DNA from: JACVRW01 sp963751835
Lineage (GTDB): Bacteria; Actinomycetota; Thermoleophilia; Solirubrobacterales; Thermoleophilaceae
Reading direction: 5' to 3'
NCBI GenBank assembly: GCA_963751835.1
Contig: CAVVWD010000011.1
Span: 62,001 to 126,000, forward strand
Length of the DNA stretch: 64,000 nt
Numbering within the stretch: the first letter of the stretch is position 1; each line of letters starts with the position of its first letter. Positions 34,412 through 42,933 of this stretch are shown one piece after another. The notes below the pieces were generated by a model that saw only the letters and a program-made list of their open reading frames with translations, made no database searches and was not told where the DNA came from. The position numbers and the translations under genes are program-made.

Positions 34412-34933
34412 ATGTCAAAGGAAACTGGAGTGAGAAAGGTCACACGCCGGGCGGCGGCTGCGGAAGCAGCTGCCGCGCGAGCGGCCGAGATCGCGCGCAT
34501 GACGCGGCTGGCGCGTCTCTTTCAGATCGCCTCAGACAAGATGGACGACGCCTTCGGCCGCCTGGTCGGGATCAACACGACCGACCAGCGTTGCCTCGAT
34601 CTCGTCGACGTCCACGGCGGCATGACGGCAGGGGACCTTGCCGAAGCGGCGAGCCTAAGCCCCGGGGCGGTGACCACCGTCTTGGACAGGCTCGAGCGCA
34701 TGGGACTGGTCACGCGTACGCGCGACGAGACCGACAGGCGCCGCGTGATCGTCCAGATGACCGACAGGGCCAGGGAGCTCGCCGGGGCGGTCTACGGGCC
34801 GATCGCCGCCTATGCCCGGGAGTACATCGAGAGGCTGTCGGACGAGGAGATCGCGGTGATCAACCGCTTCCTCGAGGCGGCGATCGAGGTCAACGAGCGC
34901 CGGGCCCGCGAGATCAACGACGGCGAGGCCTGA
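34412..34933 (+). CDS. MarR-family transcription regulator
   Basis: 173 aa. An Ala-rich helix at the N-terminus is followed by a winged helix (about 45-125) with TAGDLAEAASLSPGAVTTV as the recognition helix and RDETDRRRVIVQMT as the wing. The ATG at 34412 abuts an operator palindrome. Divergent from the DrrAB-type exporter, it is the likely repressor of that exporter and of itself. Confidence 0.9.
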   Translation: MSKETGVRKVTRRAAAAEAAAARAAEIARMTRLARLFQIASDKMDDAFGRLVGINTTDQRCLDLVDVHGGMTAGDLAEAASLSPGAVTTVLDRLERMGLVTRTRDETDRRRVIVQMTDRARELAGAVYGPIAAYAREYIERLSDEEIAVINRFLEAAIEVNERRAREINDGEA

Positions 34934-34954
34934 GGAGGACTACCCTCACGGGAG

Positions 34955-35131
34955 GTGCTGGCGCTTCTCGCCCACTCCGGCCATCCCGTCTACGACCATC
35001 CCGCCATGGCCGCAATCGCCATCGCGGCGATCGTGATCCCGCTGGTGGTGCTCGGCGTGGTCGGCCGGATCTTCGTGCGCTCGGCCAGGGACGAGCGCGA
35101 GCGCGAGTCGACGACGCTCGGCGAACGCTGA
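34955..35131 (+). CDS. Short single-pass membrane peptide
   Basis: 58 aa, not recognised. GTG at 34955 follows GGGAG closely. The N-terminus is short and His-containing (AHSGHPVYDHP), then a membrane helix (about 18-42, MAAIAIAAIVIPLVVLGVVG), then a charged tail (SARDERERESTTLGER). It lies 21 bp after the MarR gene, so it may be co-expressed. No other evidence of coding than composition. Confidence 0.45.
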   Translation: MLALLAHSGHPVYDHPAMAAIAIAAIVIPLVVLGVVGRIFVRSARDERERESTTLGER

Positions 35132-35163
35132 GCCCGCGGCGAGCTAGGACGGCCATCTCGGAC

Positions 35164-35391
35164 GTGATCGAAGATCGTTCTACCGCGGGGTTCGAGAAAG
35201 CGCGACCTGTCCTGGATTGGTGGTCCAGGAGGCCACCAAGGCAGGACGGATACGCCAGTCCCGGACGGGAGCCTCCCTGCAGCCGATGCAGATTCGGGGA
35301 ACGCCGGGATCGGCCGAAGATTGTTTGCCGAGCGTGTCGCAGCGGCCGCTGTCCACGACCCCTTCCCCAGCCCTGACCCCGCCGGCGGAGA
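35164..35391 (+). repeat. Dispersed ~229-bp repeat, copy 2
   Basis: Aligned to 2197-2425 over its whole 228 bp, with the same order of conserved blocks. The central hairpin (35209-35247) is stronger here: outer stem GTCCTG/CAGGAC and inner stem TTGGTGGTC/GGCCACCAA, with one G-U pair and a CAGGA loop. It sits in the convergent gap between a + strand peptide and an acyl-CoA dehydrogenase. The 293 bp between these genes hold nothing else. Confidence 0.75.
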
Positions 35392-35424
35392 TCCAACCCG
35401 GGGCGAGATGCCCCGCGGGACGAG

Positions 35425-36684
35425 CTAGGCCGCGACCGTGTCGCCCGGCTTCTCGTCGAGCAGCGCCTTGGCCTCCTCCAGCTTGCGCTTGTAGTCCGCG
35501 CGCTGCATGCGCGAGACGACGAGCCGCTGGACCTGGGCCGTGCCCTCGAAGATCTGGTAGATCTTCGCGTCCCGGAACCACTTCTCCAGCGGGCAGTCGC
35601 TGGTCTGGGCGTAGGGCCCCACGAGGTCCATGAGCGTGGTGGTGGCCCACATGGCCACGTCGCCCGCCTTCAGCTTCGACATCGAGCCCTGGCCGCCGGT
35701 CATCGGAATGCCGTTGCGGCCCATCCAGGCGGCGCGCCAGACGAGCAGGCGGGCCGCCTCGATCTCGGTGGCCACGTCGGCGAGCGTCTGCTGGATGCGC
35801 TGCTGGTCGAGCAGCGGCACGCCGTCCGCGGAGCGGCCCTCGAGGTAGCCGAGCGTCCACTCGTACGCTGCCTGCGCGATGCCGAGCGCCGACGCGCCCA
35901 CCAGCGGACGGGTGAGCTCGAAGGTCGCGAGCGCGTTCGAGGAGCGGCCGGTCGACTCGCCCGAGCGCGCCCGATCGAGCTTGCGCTGAAGCTTCTCGTA
36001 GCCGCCGAGCAGGTGGTCCATCGGCACGCGGCAGTCCTCGAGGATGACCTCCGAGGTCTGCGAGGCGCGGATGCCGAGCTTCGACTCCTTCTTGCCCATC
36101 GACAGGCCCGGCGTGCCCTTGGGGACGACGAACGAGGCCTGGCCGCGGTGGCCCAGGTCCTTGTCGACGGTCGCCACGACAACCGTGACGTCCGCGATGC
36201 CGCCGTTGGTGATGAAGACCTTGGTGCCGTTGAGCACCCACTCGTCGCCGTCCAGCACCGCGGTGGTCCGCAGCGAGCGTACGTCGGAGCCGGCGCTCGG
36301 CTCGGTCACGGCATAGGCGCCGAGCTTGATCTCGTCGCCCTCCCCGAAGCACTCGGGGACCCAGAGCGCGATCTGCTCAGGGGTGCCGGACGAGGCGATT
36401 CCCGCCGCGGCGAGCGAGCCGCCCGAGATCGCGAGCGCGATGCCGGCGCAGCCGTAGTGGAGCTCCTCGGCGAAGATGCAGCCCATGATGCCGTCGGGGT
36501 CCGAGCCGACCTTGGTCAGCTGGTCCATCCCGTGCAGCCCCCACTCGCGTGCGGTCTTGATGACCTCCCACGGCACGCCCTCGTCGCGATCGTACTTCGC
36601 GGCGACCGGCCGGATTACCTCTTCGGCGAACCTGCGACAGGTCCGCTGGAACTCGAGCTGGTCTTCATTGAGCCTGAAATCCAC
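35425..36684 (-). CDS. Acyl-CoA dehydrogenase
   Basis: 419 aa. FAD enzyme that oxidises acyl-CoA in beta-oxidation. The usual landmarks are present: YAVTEPSAGSDV (flavin and substrate loop), KVFITNGG, and the catalytic Glu in IYQIFEGTAQVQRL near 385. Length and domain order are normal. A TTGACTGACTAGTCAA palindrome lies 23 bp upstream of the ATG. It is divergent from a lipoprotein gene. Confidence 0.94.
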   Translation of the reverse strand: MDFRLNEDQLEFQRTCRRFAEEVIRPVAAKYDRDEGVPWEVIKTAREWGLHGMDQLTKVGSDPDGIMGCIFAEELHYGCAGIALAISGGSLAAAGIASSGTPEQIALWVPECFGEGDEIKLGAYAVTEPSAGSDVRSLRTTAVLDGDEWVLNGTKVFITNGGIADVTVVVATVDKDLGHRGQASFVVPKGTPGLSMGKKESKLGIRASQTSEVILEDCRVPMDHLLGGYEKLQRKLDRARSGESTGRSSNALATFELTRPLVGASALGIAQAAYEWTLGYLEGRSADGVPLLDQQRIQQTLADVATEIEAARLLVWRAAWMGRNGIPMTGGQGSMSKLKAGDVAMWATTTLMDLVGPYAQTSDCPLEKWFRDAKIYQIFEGTAQVQRLVVSRMQRADYKRKLEEAKALLDEKPGDTVAA

Positions 36685-36706
36685 GCTTGTCGGGCCTCCA
36701 CGCCAG

Positions 36707-36722
36707 TTGACTGACTAGTCAA
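36707..36722. promoter_or_regulatory. Operator palindrome (TetR-like), copy 1
   Basis: TTGACTGACTAGTCAA, identical to the sequence at 45862-45877. It contains the perfect inner palindrome GACTAGTC and fits the longer symmetric TTGACTGAC/GTCAGTCAA pattern. It lies between the acyl-CoA dehydrogenase start (36684) and the lipoprotein start (36778). Confidence 0.7.
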
Positions 36723-36777
36723 TCGTACGCTACCCGCGCGGTTTTCGCCTCCCGTTCTGGCTATCGTCAAGTCGGCA

Positions 36778-37950
36778 TTGCGCCGCCTTCTCGCCCTCTC
36801 GCTGGTCCTCCCCCTGACCCTCGCCGGCTGCAGTCTCGGCGACGAGGACCCGCCTCCCCCACAGGTCGGCGTCAACGCCGAGGACGAGCAGGCGGCTGAG
36901 ACGCTCGGCTTCCCCTCGAGCGCCACCCGCAACACGGTCAGGGTCGGCGGAAGCGACGCCGCGGCCGACGCGGCGGGCGTGGCGAACGCGCTCTTCCCCG
37001 CCACGGGCGACTCCAACCGCCCCACCGCGGTGGTGCTGGTCGACCAGGAGGACTGGGTCTCGGGGATCGCCGCCTCGGTGCTCACAGGGCCGCCGATCGG
37101 CGCACCGATTCTCCTCTCCGACGGCGACGAGCTGCCGGCGGTGACCGAGGACACCCTCGAGCGTCTCGAGCCGAAGGGATCGGATCTCTCGAAGGACGCC
37201 CAGGTGATCCGCATCGGCCCGGACGTAGCGCGCCCCGAGGGCTTCAGGCCCGCCTTGATCCAGGGTGACAACCCCTACGAGCGGGCGGCGGCCATCGACC
37301 GCTTCTTCTCAGCGGCGCGCGGCAAGCCCTCGAACGACGTCCTCCTGTACTCGGGCGAGCAGCCGGAATGGGCGATGCCGGCCGCCGCGTGGGCCGCCCG
37401 CTCCGGCGACTCCGTCCTGCCGGTGCGGGCCGACTCCGTGCCGGCGCCGATCCTCGAGGCGATCCGCGGGCACGAGCGGCCGAACGTGTTCGTCCTCGGG
37501 CCAGAGCGCGTGGTCTCGGAGCGGGTGGTGCGCCAACTGGAGGGCAAGGGTCCGGCACGGACGGTCGAGCGCATCGAGGGGCCGACGCCGGTCGAGAATG
37601 CGATCGCGTTCGCACGCTATGAGAAGGGAGATTTCGGCTGGGGTGTCGTGGTGCCGGGCTACAACTTCGCGCTGGCGAATGTCTCGCGCCCGCTCAACGC
37701 GGCGGCCGCCGCCGCTCTGGCGACGCGCGGGGTCTTTGCGCCGCTGTTGCTGACTGACGATTCCACGCGGCTGCCCAAGCCGCTCGAGGACTATTTTCTG
37801 AGCGTCCAACCGGGCTACGAGGACGACCCGAGCGAGGCGGTCTACAACCGCGCCTGGATCCTCGGCGACGACGACGCGGTGTCGGTCGAGGAGCAGGCCC
37901 AGGTCGACGCGATCACCGAGCTCATCCCGGTCCAGGCGACCGCACCGTAG
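36778..37950 (+). CDS. Lipoprotein with cell-wall-binding repeat 2 (CWB2) domains
   Basis: 390 aa. A TTG start gives a signal peptide with lipobox LAGC (residue 18). The body has repeated units of the CWB2 type, e.g. TAVVLVDQEDWVSGIAAS, PILLSDGDELPAVTEDTL, VIRIGPD, NVFVLGPERVVSERVVRQL and WILGDDDAVSVEEQAQVD, each pairing a strand with a helix. CWB2 domains bind cell-wall polymers. It shares a palindromic operator region with the divergent acyl-CoA dehydrogenase. Confidence 0.82.
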   Translation: MRRLLALSLVLPLTLAGCSLGDEDPPPPQVGVNAEDEQAAETLGFPSSATRNTVRVGGSDAAADAAGVANALFPATGDSNRPTAVVLVDQEDWVSGIAASVLTGPPIGAPILLSDGDELPAVTEDTLERLEPKGSDLSKDAQVIRIGPDVARPEGFRPALIQGDNPYERAAAIDRFFSAARGKPSNDVLLYSGEQPEWAMPAAAWAARSGDSVLPVRADSVPAPILEAIRGHERPNVFVLGPERVVSERVVRQLEGKGPARTVERIEGPTPVENAIAFARYEKGDFGWGVVVPGYNFALANVSRPLNAAAAAALATRGVFAPLLLTDDSTRLPKPLEDYFLSVQPGYEDDPSEAVYNRAWILGDDDAVSVEEQAQVDAITELIPVQATAP

Positions 37951-37962
37951 GATTCCGCTCGC

Positions 37963-38232
37963 ATGTCCGAGTACGAGCGCCCCGACCGTTTCGTGCGCGA
38001 GCCGACCGTCGAGGACGTCCGCCAGCTGATGGGCGCCTCGACTCCGCACTTCGCGCTGCAGCTCCGAAACCGCATCCGGAACCTGATCGCCCGACTGCCC
38101 GAAGGCCACCCGGCGCGCGTCGAGGGCGAGCGCGAGATCGCCCGCCTGGACCAGATCGCGCTCGGCTCCGAGCGCCGCGGGCCGATCCAGTCCGGCGAGC
38201 ACGGCCTGCCGAGCTACCGCGGCCCGGACTGA
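37963..38232 (+). CDS. Conserved small protein, unknown function
   Basis: 89 aa, mostly helical and soluble. The phrase EPTVEDVRQLMGASTPHFALQLRNRIRNLIARLPEGHP suggests a helical bundle; I know no family. The ATG is 12 bp after the lipoprotein stop, so it is probably co-transcribed. Confidence 0.72.
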   Translation: MSEYERPDRFVREPTVEDVRQLMGASTPHFALQLRNRIRNLIARLPEGHPARVEGEREIARLDQIALGSERRGPIQSGEHGLPSYRGPD

Positions 38233-38309
38233 CCAGCGGACTGCGACGCCTTTCACGGCGCCTCCGGCCGCGCTACTCTCGTAACAGGCGCCACGAGCAA
38301 GGAGAGGCA

Positions 38310-38774
38310 ATGGCTTGGGAGTTCAGCGTGCTGGTCGTAGCGAACGTGACCGCGAGCTCCGATGAGCTGCTCGAGGCAATGCGCGAGCGCGCGGGGCAGG
38401 GCGCCTGCCGCTTCACCCTTCTCATCCCCGCAAGCGGGGCGGAGGCGCGTACGCGGCTCGAGAACGCCCTCGAGCGGATGCGGGGCGCCGGCCTCGAGAC
38501 CGTGTCGGGGCAGGTGGGCGATCCCGATCCCGTCGTGGCCGTGATGGAGGCCTGGGATCCGATGAAGTTCGACGAGATCCTGGTCTCGACACTCCCCACA
38601 GGCAGCTCGCGCTGGCTCGGCCTCGACCTTCCCCGCCGGCTGGAGAAGCTGACCGCCGTTCCGGTACGACACGTGATCTCGCACCCGCGGCCAGAAGTTC
38701 AGACGAGCCCGGCGCCCGAGCACGAGCGCCACGGGGTGCTCGCGCCGCTGGCAGCGGTTTTTACGCGGCGCTGA
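38310..38774 (+). CDS. USP-like (universal stress-type) nucleotide-binding fold protein
   Basis: 154 aa. Alternating strands and helices (EFSVLVVANVTASSDELLEAM, CRFTLLIPAS, FDEILVSTLPTGSSRWLGLD, LPRRLEKLTAVPVRHV) fit an open alpha/beta fold like universal stress proteins, whose G-2x-G-9x-GS loop appears only in reduced form. A clear AAGGAGAGG precedes the ATG. The gene ends convergent with the next one, overlapping by 14 bp. Confidence 0.72.
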   Translation: MAWEFSVLVVANVTASSDELLEAMRERAGQGACRFTLLIPASGAEARTRLENALERMRGAGLETVSGQVGDPDPVVAVMEAWDPMKFDEILVSTLPTGSSRWLGLDLPRRLEKLTAVPVRHVISHPRPEVQTSPAPEHERHGVLAPLAAVFTRR

Positions 38775-39819
38775 GGTCCGGCGCCGCCGGCTCGGCCGGC
38801 TTCACGGGAAACCGATTCGCGGAGTTCAGGCCAGACAGCTCGGCCACCCGCTCGCGATGCTCGGCCGCCGAGCCAAACAAGAGCCCGTTCGCCTTCGCGC
38901 GCTTGAGAAAGAAGTGGAGGTCGTGCTCCCAGGTAAAGCCGATGCCGCCGTGGACCTGCAGTGACGACGTGCACACGCGCCAAGCCGCGTCGGACGCGTA
39001 GGCCTTGGCCATCGAGGCGGCCTGGCCGAGCGTCTCCGGCTCGGCGTCCGCGCACCAGGCCGCGTAGTACGCGGCGGAGCGCGAGCTCTCCACCTCGAGC
39101 AGCATCTGGGCGCAGCGGTGCGAGACGGCCTGGTAGGAGCCGATTGGGCGGTCGAACTGCTTGCGGTCGCGCGCATAGTCGACCGCCATCTCCATCGCCC
39201 GTTGAGCCACGCCCACGTTCTCCGCCGCCAGCGCCGCGTATATCCGGTCGAGCGCGGGCCCGGGATCGGCCGCCAGGGGGTCGCCCCCGTCGGCGCGCAC
39301 GCGGCCGAAGCGGCGCGTCGCATCCAGAGTCTCGAACGGCTCGACCTCGGCGCCGTCGCGTTCAACGACGAACCCCTGACCCTGCCCGGCAAGCACGATC
39401 AGGTCGGCGCCGTCCGCGTCCGGCACCAATCGGGCCTCACCGTCCTTCGAGTGTCCGACCGTGCCGCGCAGCTCGCCCGCGGCCAGGCCCGGAAGCCAGC
39501 GCGCCTTCTGCTCGTCCGAGCCCGCGAACTGCACGGCCAGGCCTGCGGCGACGCTAGAGAGGAACGGCACCGGCGCGAGCGCGTAGCCGAGCTCCTCCAT
39601 GAGGATGATCAGCTCGACCGTGCCGAGCTCCTGGCCGCCGTGCTCCTCGCCGATGAAGATGCCGGCCCAGCCGAGCTCGCACATCTCCTTCCAGGCGTCG
39701 TCGTCGTGGGCCTTCGATTCCGCCAGCTCGCGAACGTGCTCGGGCTTGAAGCGCGCCGAGAGGAACTCGCTTGCGGTCCGCTTAATCGCCTGCTGGTCGT
39801 CCGAGAAGTCGAAGTTCAT
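38761..39819 (-). CDS. Acyl-CoA dehydrogenase-like subunit lacking the usual catalytic Glu
   Basis: 352 aa. ACAD fold with weak flavin loop conservation (GTVGHSKDGEARL instead of TEP-type) and a C-terminal VHGGIGFTWEHDLHFFLKRA, where the late E-G-T motif is absent. Together with the next gene it looks like a two-gene heteromeric ACAD of the mycobacterial FadE pair type (one catalytic, one non-catalytic subunit). A REP-like palindrome (39831-39867) sits just before its ribosome-binding site GGAAAGGAATCAC. Confidence 0.85.
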   Translation of the reverse strand: MNFDFSDDQQAIKRTASEFLSARFKPEHVRELAESKAHDDDAWKEMCELGWAGIFIGEEHGGQELGTVELIILMEELGYALAPVPFLSSVAAGLAVQFAGSDEQKARWLPGLAAGELRGTVGHSKDGEARLVPDADGADLIVLAGQGQGFVVERDGAEVEPFETLDATRRFGRVRADGGDPLAADPGPALDRIYAALAAENVGVAQRAMEMAVDYARDRKQFDRPIGSYQAVSHRCAQMLLEVESSRSAAYYAAWCADAEPETLGQAASMAKAYASDAAWRVCTSSLQVHGGIGFTWEHDLHFFLKRAKANGLLFGSAAEHRERVAELSGLNSANRFPVKPAEPAAPDLSAA

Positions 39820-39830
39820 GTGATTCCTTT

Positions 39831-39867
39831 CCCTGCGCGGCCGGCCGAGCCGGCTGCCTCGGGCCTC
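39831..39867. repeat. REP-like palindrome, copy A
   Basis: CCCTGCGCGGCCGG-CCGAGCCGG-CTGCCTCGGGCCTC layout: a hairpin of arms GCGGCCGGC and GCCGGCTGC around CGA, followed by CTCGGGCCTC. In this copy one pair is G-U. It lies in the leader of the ACAD subunit gene on the minus strand. Confidence 0.8.
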
Positions 39868-39870
39868 CCT

Positions 39871-41007
39871 CTATCGCAGCTTCGGCAGGCCGAGCACCCG
39901 CTCGGCGATGATGTTCTTGAGGATCTCGGTGGTGCCGCCCTCGATCGAGTTCGCGCGCGAGCGCAGCAGGCGGTAGGTCCAGCGCGAGTCCCAGTCCGCG
40001 CCGTCCTCGCCGAGGATGTCCACGGCAAGCTCCGTGAGCGCCTGGTTGATCTCGCCCCATTGCCACTTCGGCAGCGAGCCCTCGGGGCCCGGCACCCCCC
40101 GCTTCATGATCTGTGTCAGGCCGCGCCACGAGTTCAGGCGCAGCAGCTCGACCTCGATCGTCAGCTGCGCGATGCGCTGGCGGATCACCGGGTCGTCGGC
40201 CACGCCGCGCTCGCGGGCGAGCTCCGTCACGTCCTCGAGCGCGATCCTGACCCCGGCCGCCGCCGAGGCGCCAAGCCCCGCGCGCTCGTTCATGAGGGTC
40301 GTGATCGCGACCGCCCAGCCGTTGCCCATGCCCCCCACGACGTTCTCGTCGGGGATGCGCGCCTCCTCCATGAAGAGCTCGTTGAACTCCGGCTCGCCGG
40401 TGATCTGGCGGAGCGGCCGCACCTGCACCTCCTCCTGCTCCATGTCCATGATGAAGTAGGTGATGCCCTGGTGCTTGGGCACATCGGGGTCCGTGCGCGC
40501 CACGAGCATGCACCACTTGGCCTTGTGGGCGTAGGTGGTCCAGACCTTCTGCCCGGTCACGATCCACTCGCCATTCGACTTGACCGCGCGGGTCTTCAGC
40601 GAGGCCAGGTCCGAGCCCGACTCCGGCTCCGAGAAGCCCTGGCACCAGATCTCGTCGCCCGTCAGGATCGGCAGGAGCCAGCGCTCCTTCTGCTCGTCCG
40701 TGCCGTGGTGGATCACCACCGGACCGCCCATAACGAGGCCCAGGAGATTCACCGGCTGGGGCGCCCTGGCGCGGGCCATCTCCTCGCCGAAGAGCGCCTG
40801 CTCGACCAGCGTCGCCCCGCGGCCCCCGTACTCCTTGGGCCAGGCGAAACCGGCGTAGCCGGCGTCGTACAGCCTGCGTTGCCACGTCCGGCGGTGGTCG
40901 AACGCCGCATCCTCACCCGGCGGGTCCTCGCCCGGGTGGTTTTCGGCCAGCCAGGCGCGCAGCTCGTCGCGGAACGCCTCTTCGGAGGGCGAGAGCGTCA
41001 GGTCCAT
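39871..41007 (-). CDS. Acyl-CoA dehydrogenase, catalytic subunit
   Basis: 378 aa. Flavin loop GFSEPESGSDLASLKTR near 130, and the catalytic Glu probably in SIEGGTTEILKNIIAERVLG near the C-terminus. Length is normal. The ATG at 41005-41007 is chosen over an upstream TAC-rich frame that would run through the operator. It lies upstream of the non-catalytic subunit gene (52-bp gap), so both are one operon, divergent from the TetR gene. Confidence 0.92.
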   Translation of the reverse strand: MDLTLSPSEEAFRDELRAWLAENHPGEDPPGEDAAFDHRRTWQRRLYDAGYAGFAWPKEYGGRGATLVEQALFGEEMARARAPQPVNLLGLVMGGPVVIHHGTDEQKERWLLPILTGDEIWCQGFSEPESGSDLASLKTRAVKSNGEWIVTGQKVWTTYAHKAKWCMLVARTDPDVPKHQGITYFIMDMEQEEVQVRPLRQITGEPEFNELFMEEARIPDENVVGGMGNGWAVAITTLMNERAGLGASAAAGVRIALEDVTELARERGVADDPVIRQRIAQLTIEVELLRLNSWRGLTQIMKRGVPGPEGSLPKWQWGEINQALTELAVDILGEDGADWDSRWTYRLLRSRANSIEGGTTEILKNIIAERVLGLPKLR

Positions 41008-41017
41008 GGCGCGGTAA

Positions 41018-41033
41018 TGTACCAGCCCGTACA
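41018..41033. promoter_or_regulatory. TetR operator between divergent genes
   Basis: TGTAC-CAGCCC-GTACA: perfect inverted half-sites spaced by six bases. It lies in the gap between the catalytic ACAD start (41007) and the TetR start (41038), the expected place for an autoregulating TetR repressor. Confidence 0.65.
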
Positions 41034-41037
41034 CAAG

Positions 41038-41718
41038 GTGAGCTCAGAAGCAGCCGACATCCCCCGCCGCCTTCCGCGCGGCACCCACGGCCTCGACCCC
41101 GAGCTGGTCGCCGCCTCGCAGCGAACGCGCCTGCTCGAGGCCGTGGGGAGGGCGGTCGCGGACAAGGGCTACGCGGCCGCGACCATCGACGACGTCGTTC
41201 GCGGCGCGGGCGTCTCGAAGAAGACCTTCTACGACCACTTCCGCGACAAGGAGGACTGCTTCCTCGCCGCCTACGAGACCGCCGCCGACCAGCTCTTCGA
41301 ACGCGTCCGCGAGGCCCAGCGGGGCCCCGAGGGCTGGCTCGAGCGCACGCGCGCGGGCATCGCCGAATACCTGCGCTGGCTCGCCGCAGAGCCGGCGCTC
41401 GCGCGGGTGTTCCTGATCGAGGTGGCCGCCGCCGGCCCGCGCGCCGCCGAGCGCCGCGAGCGCCTGCGCGACCGCTACGCAGAGCGGATGCGCAAGCTCC
41501 AGGACGAGGCCCGCGCGGAGATCCCGGGGCTTCCCGAGCTCCCCGGCGAGGTCTTCCAGGCCGTCGTGGCTGCCGTGGATGACCTCGTGGTCCGCCGGAT
41601 CAGGGAGGGAGGAGCCGCGGACCTCTCGCAGCTGGAGCCGACACTTCTCTACCTGCAGGTGGCGCTGTTCGCCGGGCCCCGGGCGGCGGCGGAGTCGGCC
41701 GGCTTCCAGCCGAGCTAG
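41038..41718 (+). CDS. TetR-family transcription regulator
   Basis: 226 aa from the GTG at 41038; an ATG at 41017 is the alternative but would encode the operator. The helix-turn-helix near residue 42-70 reads YAAATIDDVVRGAGVSKKTFYDHF. The C-terminal ligand-binding domain is helical. It is divergent from the two-subunit ACAD operon and convergent with a further ACAD, so it probably senses an acyl-CoA. Confidence 0.9.
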   Translation: MSSEAADIPRRLPRGTHGLDPELVAASQRTRLLEAVGRAVADKGYAAATIDDVVRGAGVSKKTFYDHFRDKEDCFLAAYETAADQLFERVREAQRGPEGWLERTRAGIAEYLRWLAAEPALARVFLIEVAAAGPRAAERRERLRDRYAERMRKLQDEARAEIPGLPELPGEVFQAVVAAVDDLVVRRIREGGAADLSQLEPTLLYLQVALFAGPRAAAESAGFQPS

Positions 41719-42893
41719 TAGCTCTTCGGCAGCCCCAGCGAGTGCTCGGCCACGTAGTTGAGGATCATCTCCCTCGACACCGGAGCGGTGCGGGTGAGGC
41801 GCACGCCCCACCACATGTCCGAGAGCCCGTACTCGAGCGCGAAGCCGTTGCCGCCATGCGTCTGGATGGCGCGGTCGACGCAGCGGATCGCCGCCTCGGC
41901 GGCGGCGTACTTGGCCATGTTGGAGGCCTCGCCCGCGCCCGGCGCGCCGGCGTCGTAGAGCGCGCACGCCTTCTGGGTCATGAGCTTCGCGAGCTCGAGC
42001 TCGATCTTGGCCTCGGCCAGCGGGTGGGCGATGCCCTGGTGCGTACCGATCGGCGCGCTCCACACCCGGCGCTCGCCCGCGTAGGCCGCGGCCTTCTCGA
42101 GGGCGCGCCGCCCCGCGCCGCAGGCGATCGCCGCCCCCATGATCCGCTCCGGGTTGAGCCCGTCGAACACCGGGCCGAGCCCGCCGCCCTCACCCCCGAT
42201 CAGCCGCTCCTCCTCGAGCTCCACGTCGTCGAAGAACAGGGTCCACTGCTTGTCCGGGCCCAGATAGGGCATCGGGATCTCGTCGCGCGTGAAGCCGGGC
42301 GTGTCGACGTCCACGATCGCGAGCGACGGCAGTCCGAGCGATCCGTCCGGCAGCCGGCTGCGGGCCACGACGAGCACGGCGTCGGAGTGCTCGACTCCAG
42401 AGATGTAGGTCTTCTGGCCGTTCAGCACGAACCTGTCGCCACGGCGCTCGACCGAGGTCGCCAGGTTGTGCGAGTTCGTCCCGGCGTCCGGCTCGGTGAT
42501 CGCAAAGGCGATCTTCGTGCTCCCGGCGGCGATGCCGCGCAGCCAGCGGTCGTTCTGGGCGCCGGTCCCGTGGCGCGCGAGGATGTTGCCGACGATCGCG
42601 GGCGACACCACGATCAGTAGGAGCGACTTGCCGGCCGCCGCGATCTCCTCGCCGACCGCCGCAAGGCCGCTCATGCCGAGCCCTCCGCCGCCCCACGCCT
42701 CGGGGAGGTTGACGCCGAGGTAGCCCTTCCCGGCCAGCGCGTCCCAGAGCTCGGTGGGCGGCTCGCCCGCGGCGTGCTTGCGGCGCGAGTAGTCCTCGGG
42801 CAGCTCGTTGCAGATGCCGCGCACCGCTGCGCGGATCTGCCGCTCCTCGTCGGAGGGGACGAGCCGCAGCACGGCCTCGGTGGCGATCGTCAT
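41715..42893 (-). CDS. Acyl-CoA dehydrogenase
   Basis: 392 aa. Flavin loop FAITEPDAGTNSHNLAT near 132 and C-terminal AIQTHGGNGFALEYGLSDMWW then APVSREMILNYVAEHSLGLPKS, the pattern of a distinct ACAD subfamily. The ATG at 42891-42893 is favoured; a GTG six codons upstream exists. It overlaps the TetR stop by 4 bp at its end. Confidence 0.9.
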   Translation of the reverse strand: MTIATEAVLRLVPSDEERQIRAAVRGICNELPEDYSRRKHAAGEPPTELWDALAGKGYLGVNLPEAWGGGGLGMSGLAAVGEEIAAAGKSLLLIVVSPAIVGNILARHGTGAQNDRWLRGIAAGSTKIAFAITEPDAGTNSHNLATSVERRGDRFVLNGQKTYISGVEHSDAVLVVARSRLPDGSLGLPSLAIVDVDTPGFTRDEIPMPYLGPDKQWTLFFDDVELEEERLIGGEGGGLGPVFDGLNPERIMGAAIACGAGRRALEKAAAYAGERRVWSAPIGTHQGIAHPLAEAKIELELAKLMTQKACALYDAGAPGAGEASNMAKYAAAEAAIRCVDRAIQTHGGNGFALEYGLSDMWWGVRLTRTAPVSREMILNYVAEHSLGLPKSY

Positions 42894-42933
42894 GGGCGCA
42901 TAGAATGCCACCGTGCGCGTGGCGGCCTGACCG

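Noticed and set aside
36689..36700. Possible fifth partial copy of the REP-like tail (GTCGGGCCTCC) before the acyl-CoA dehydrogenase
   Set aside because: Only about 10 bases match and no stem is present; not enough to claim a copy.
39118..41037. N-terminal extension of the TetR gene by over 600 codons
   Set aside because: The extension is antisense to two acyl-CoA dehydrogenases; the helix-turn-helix protein starts near 41038.
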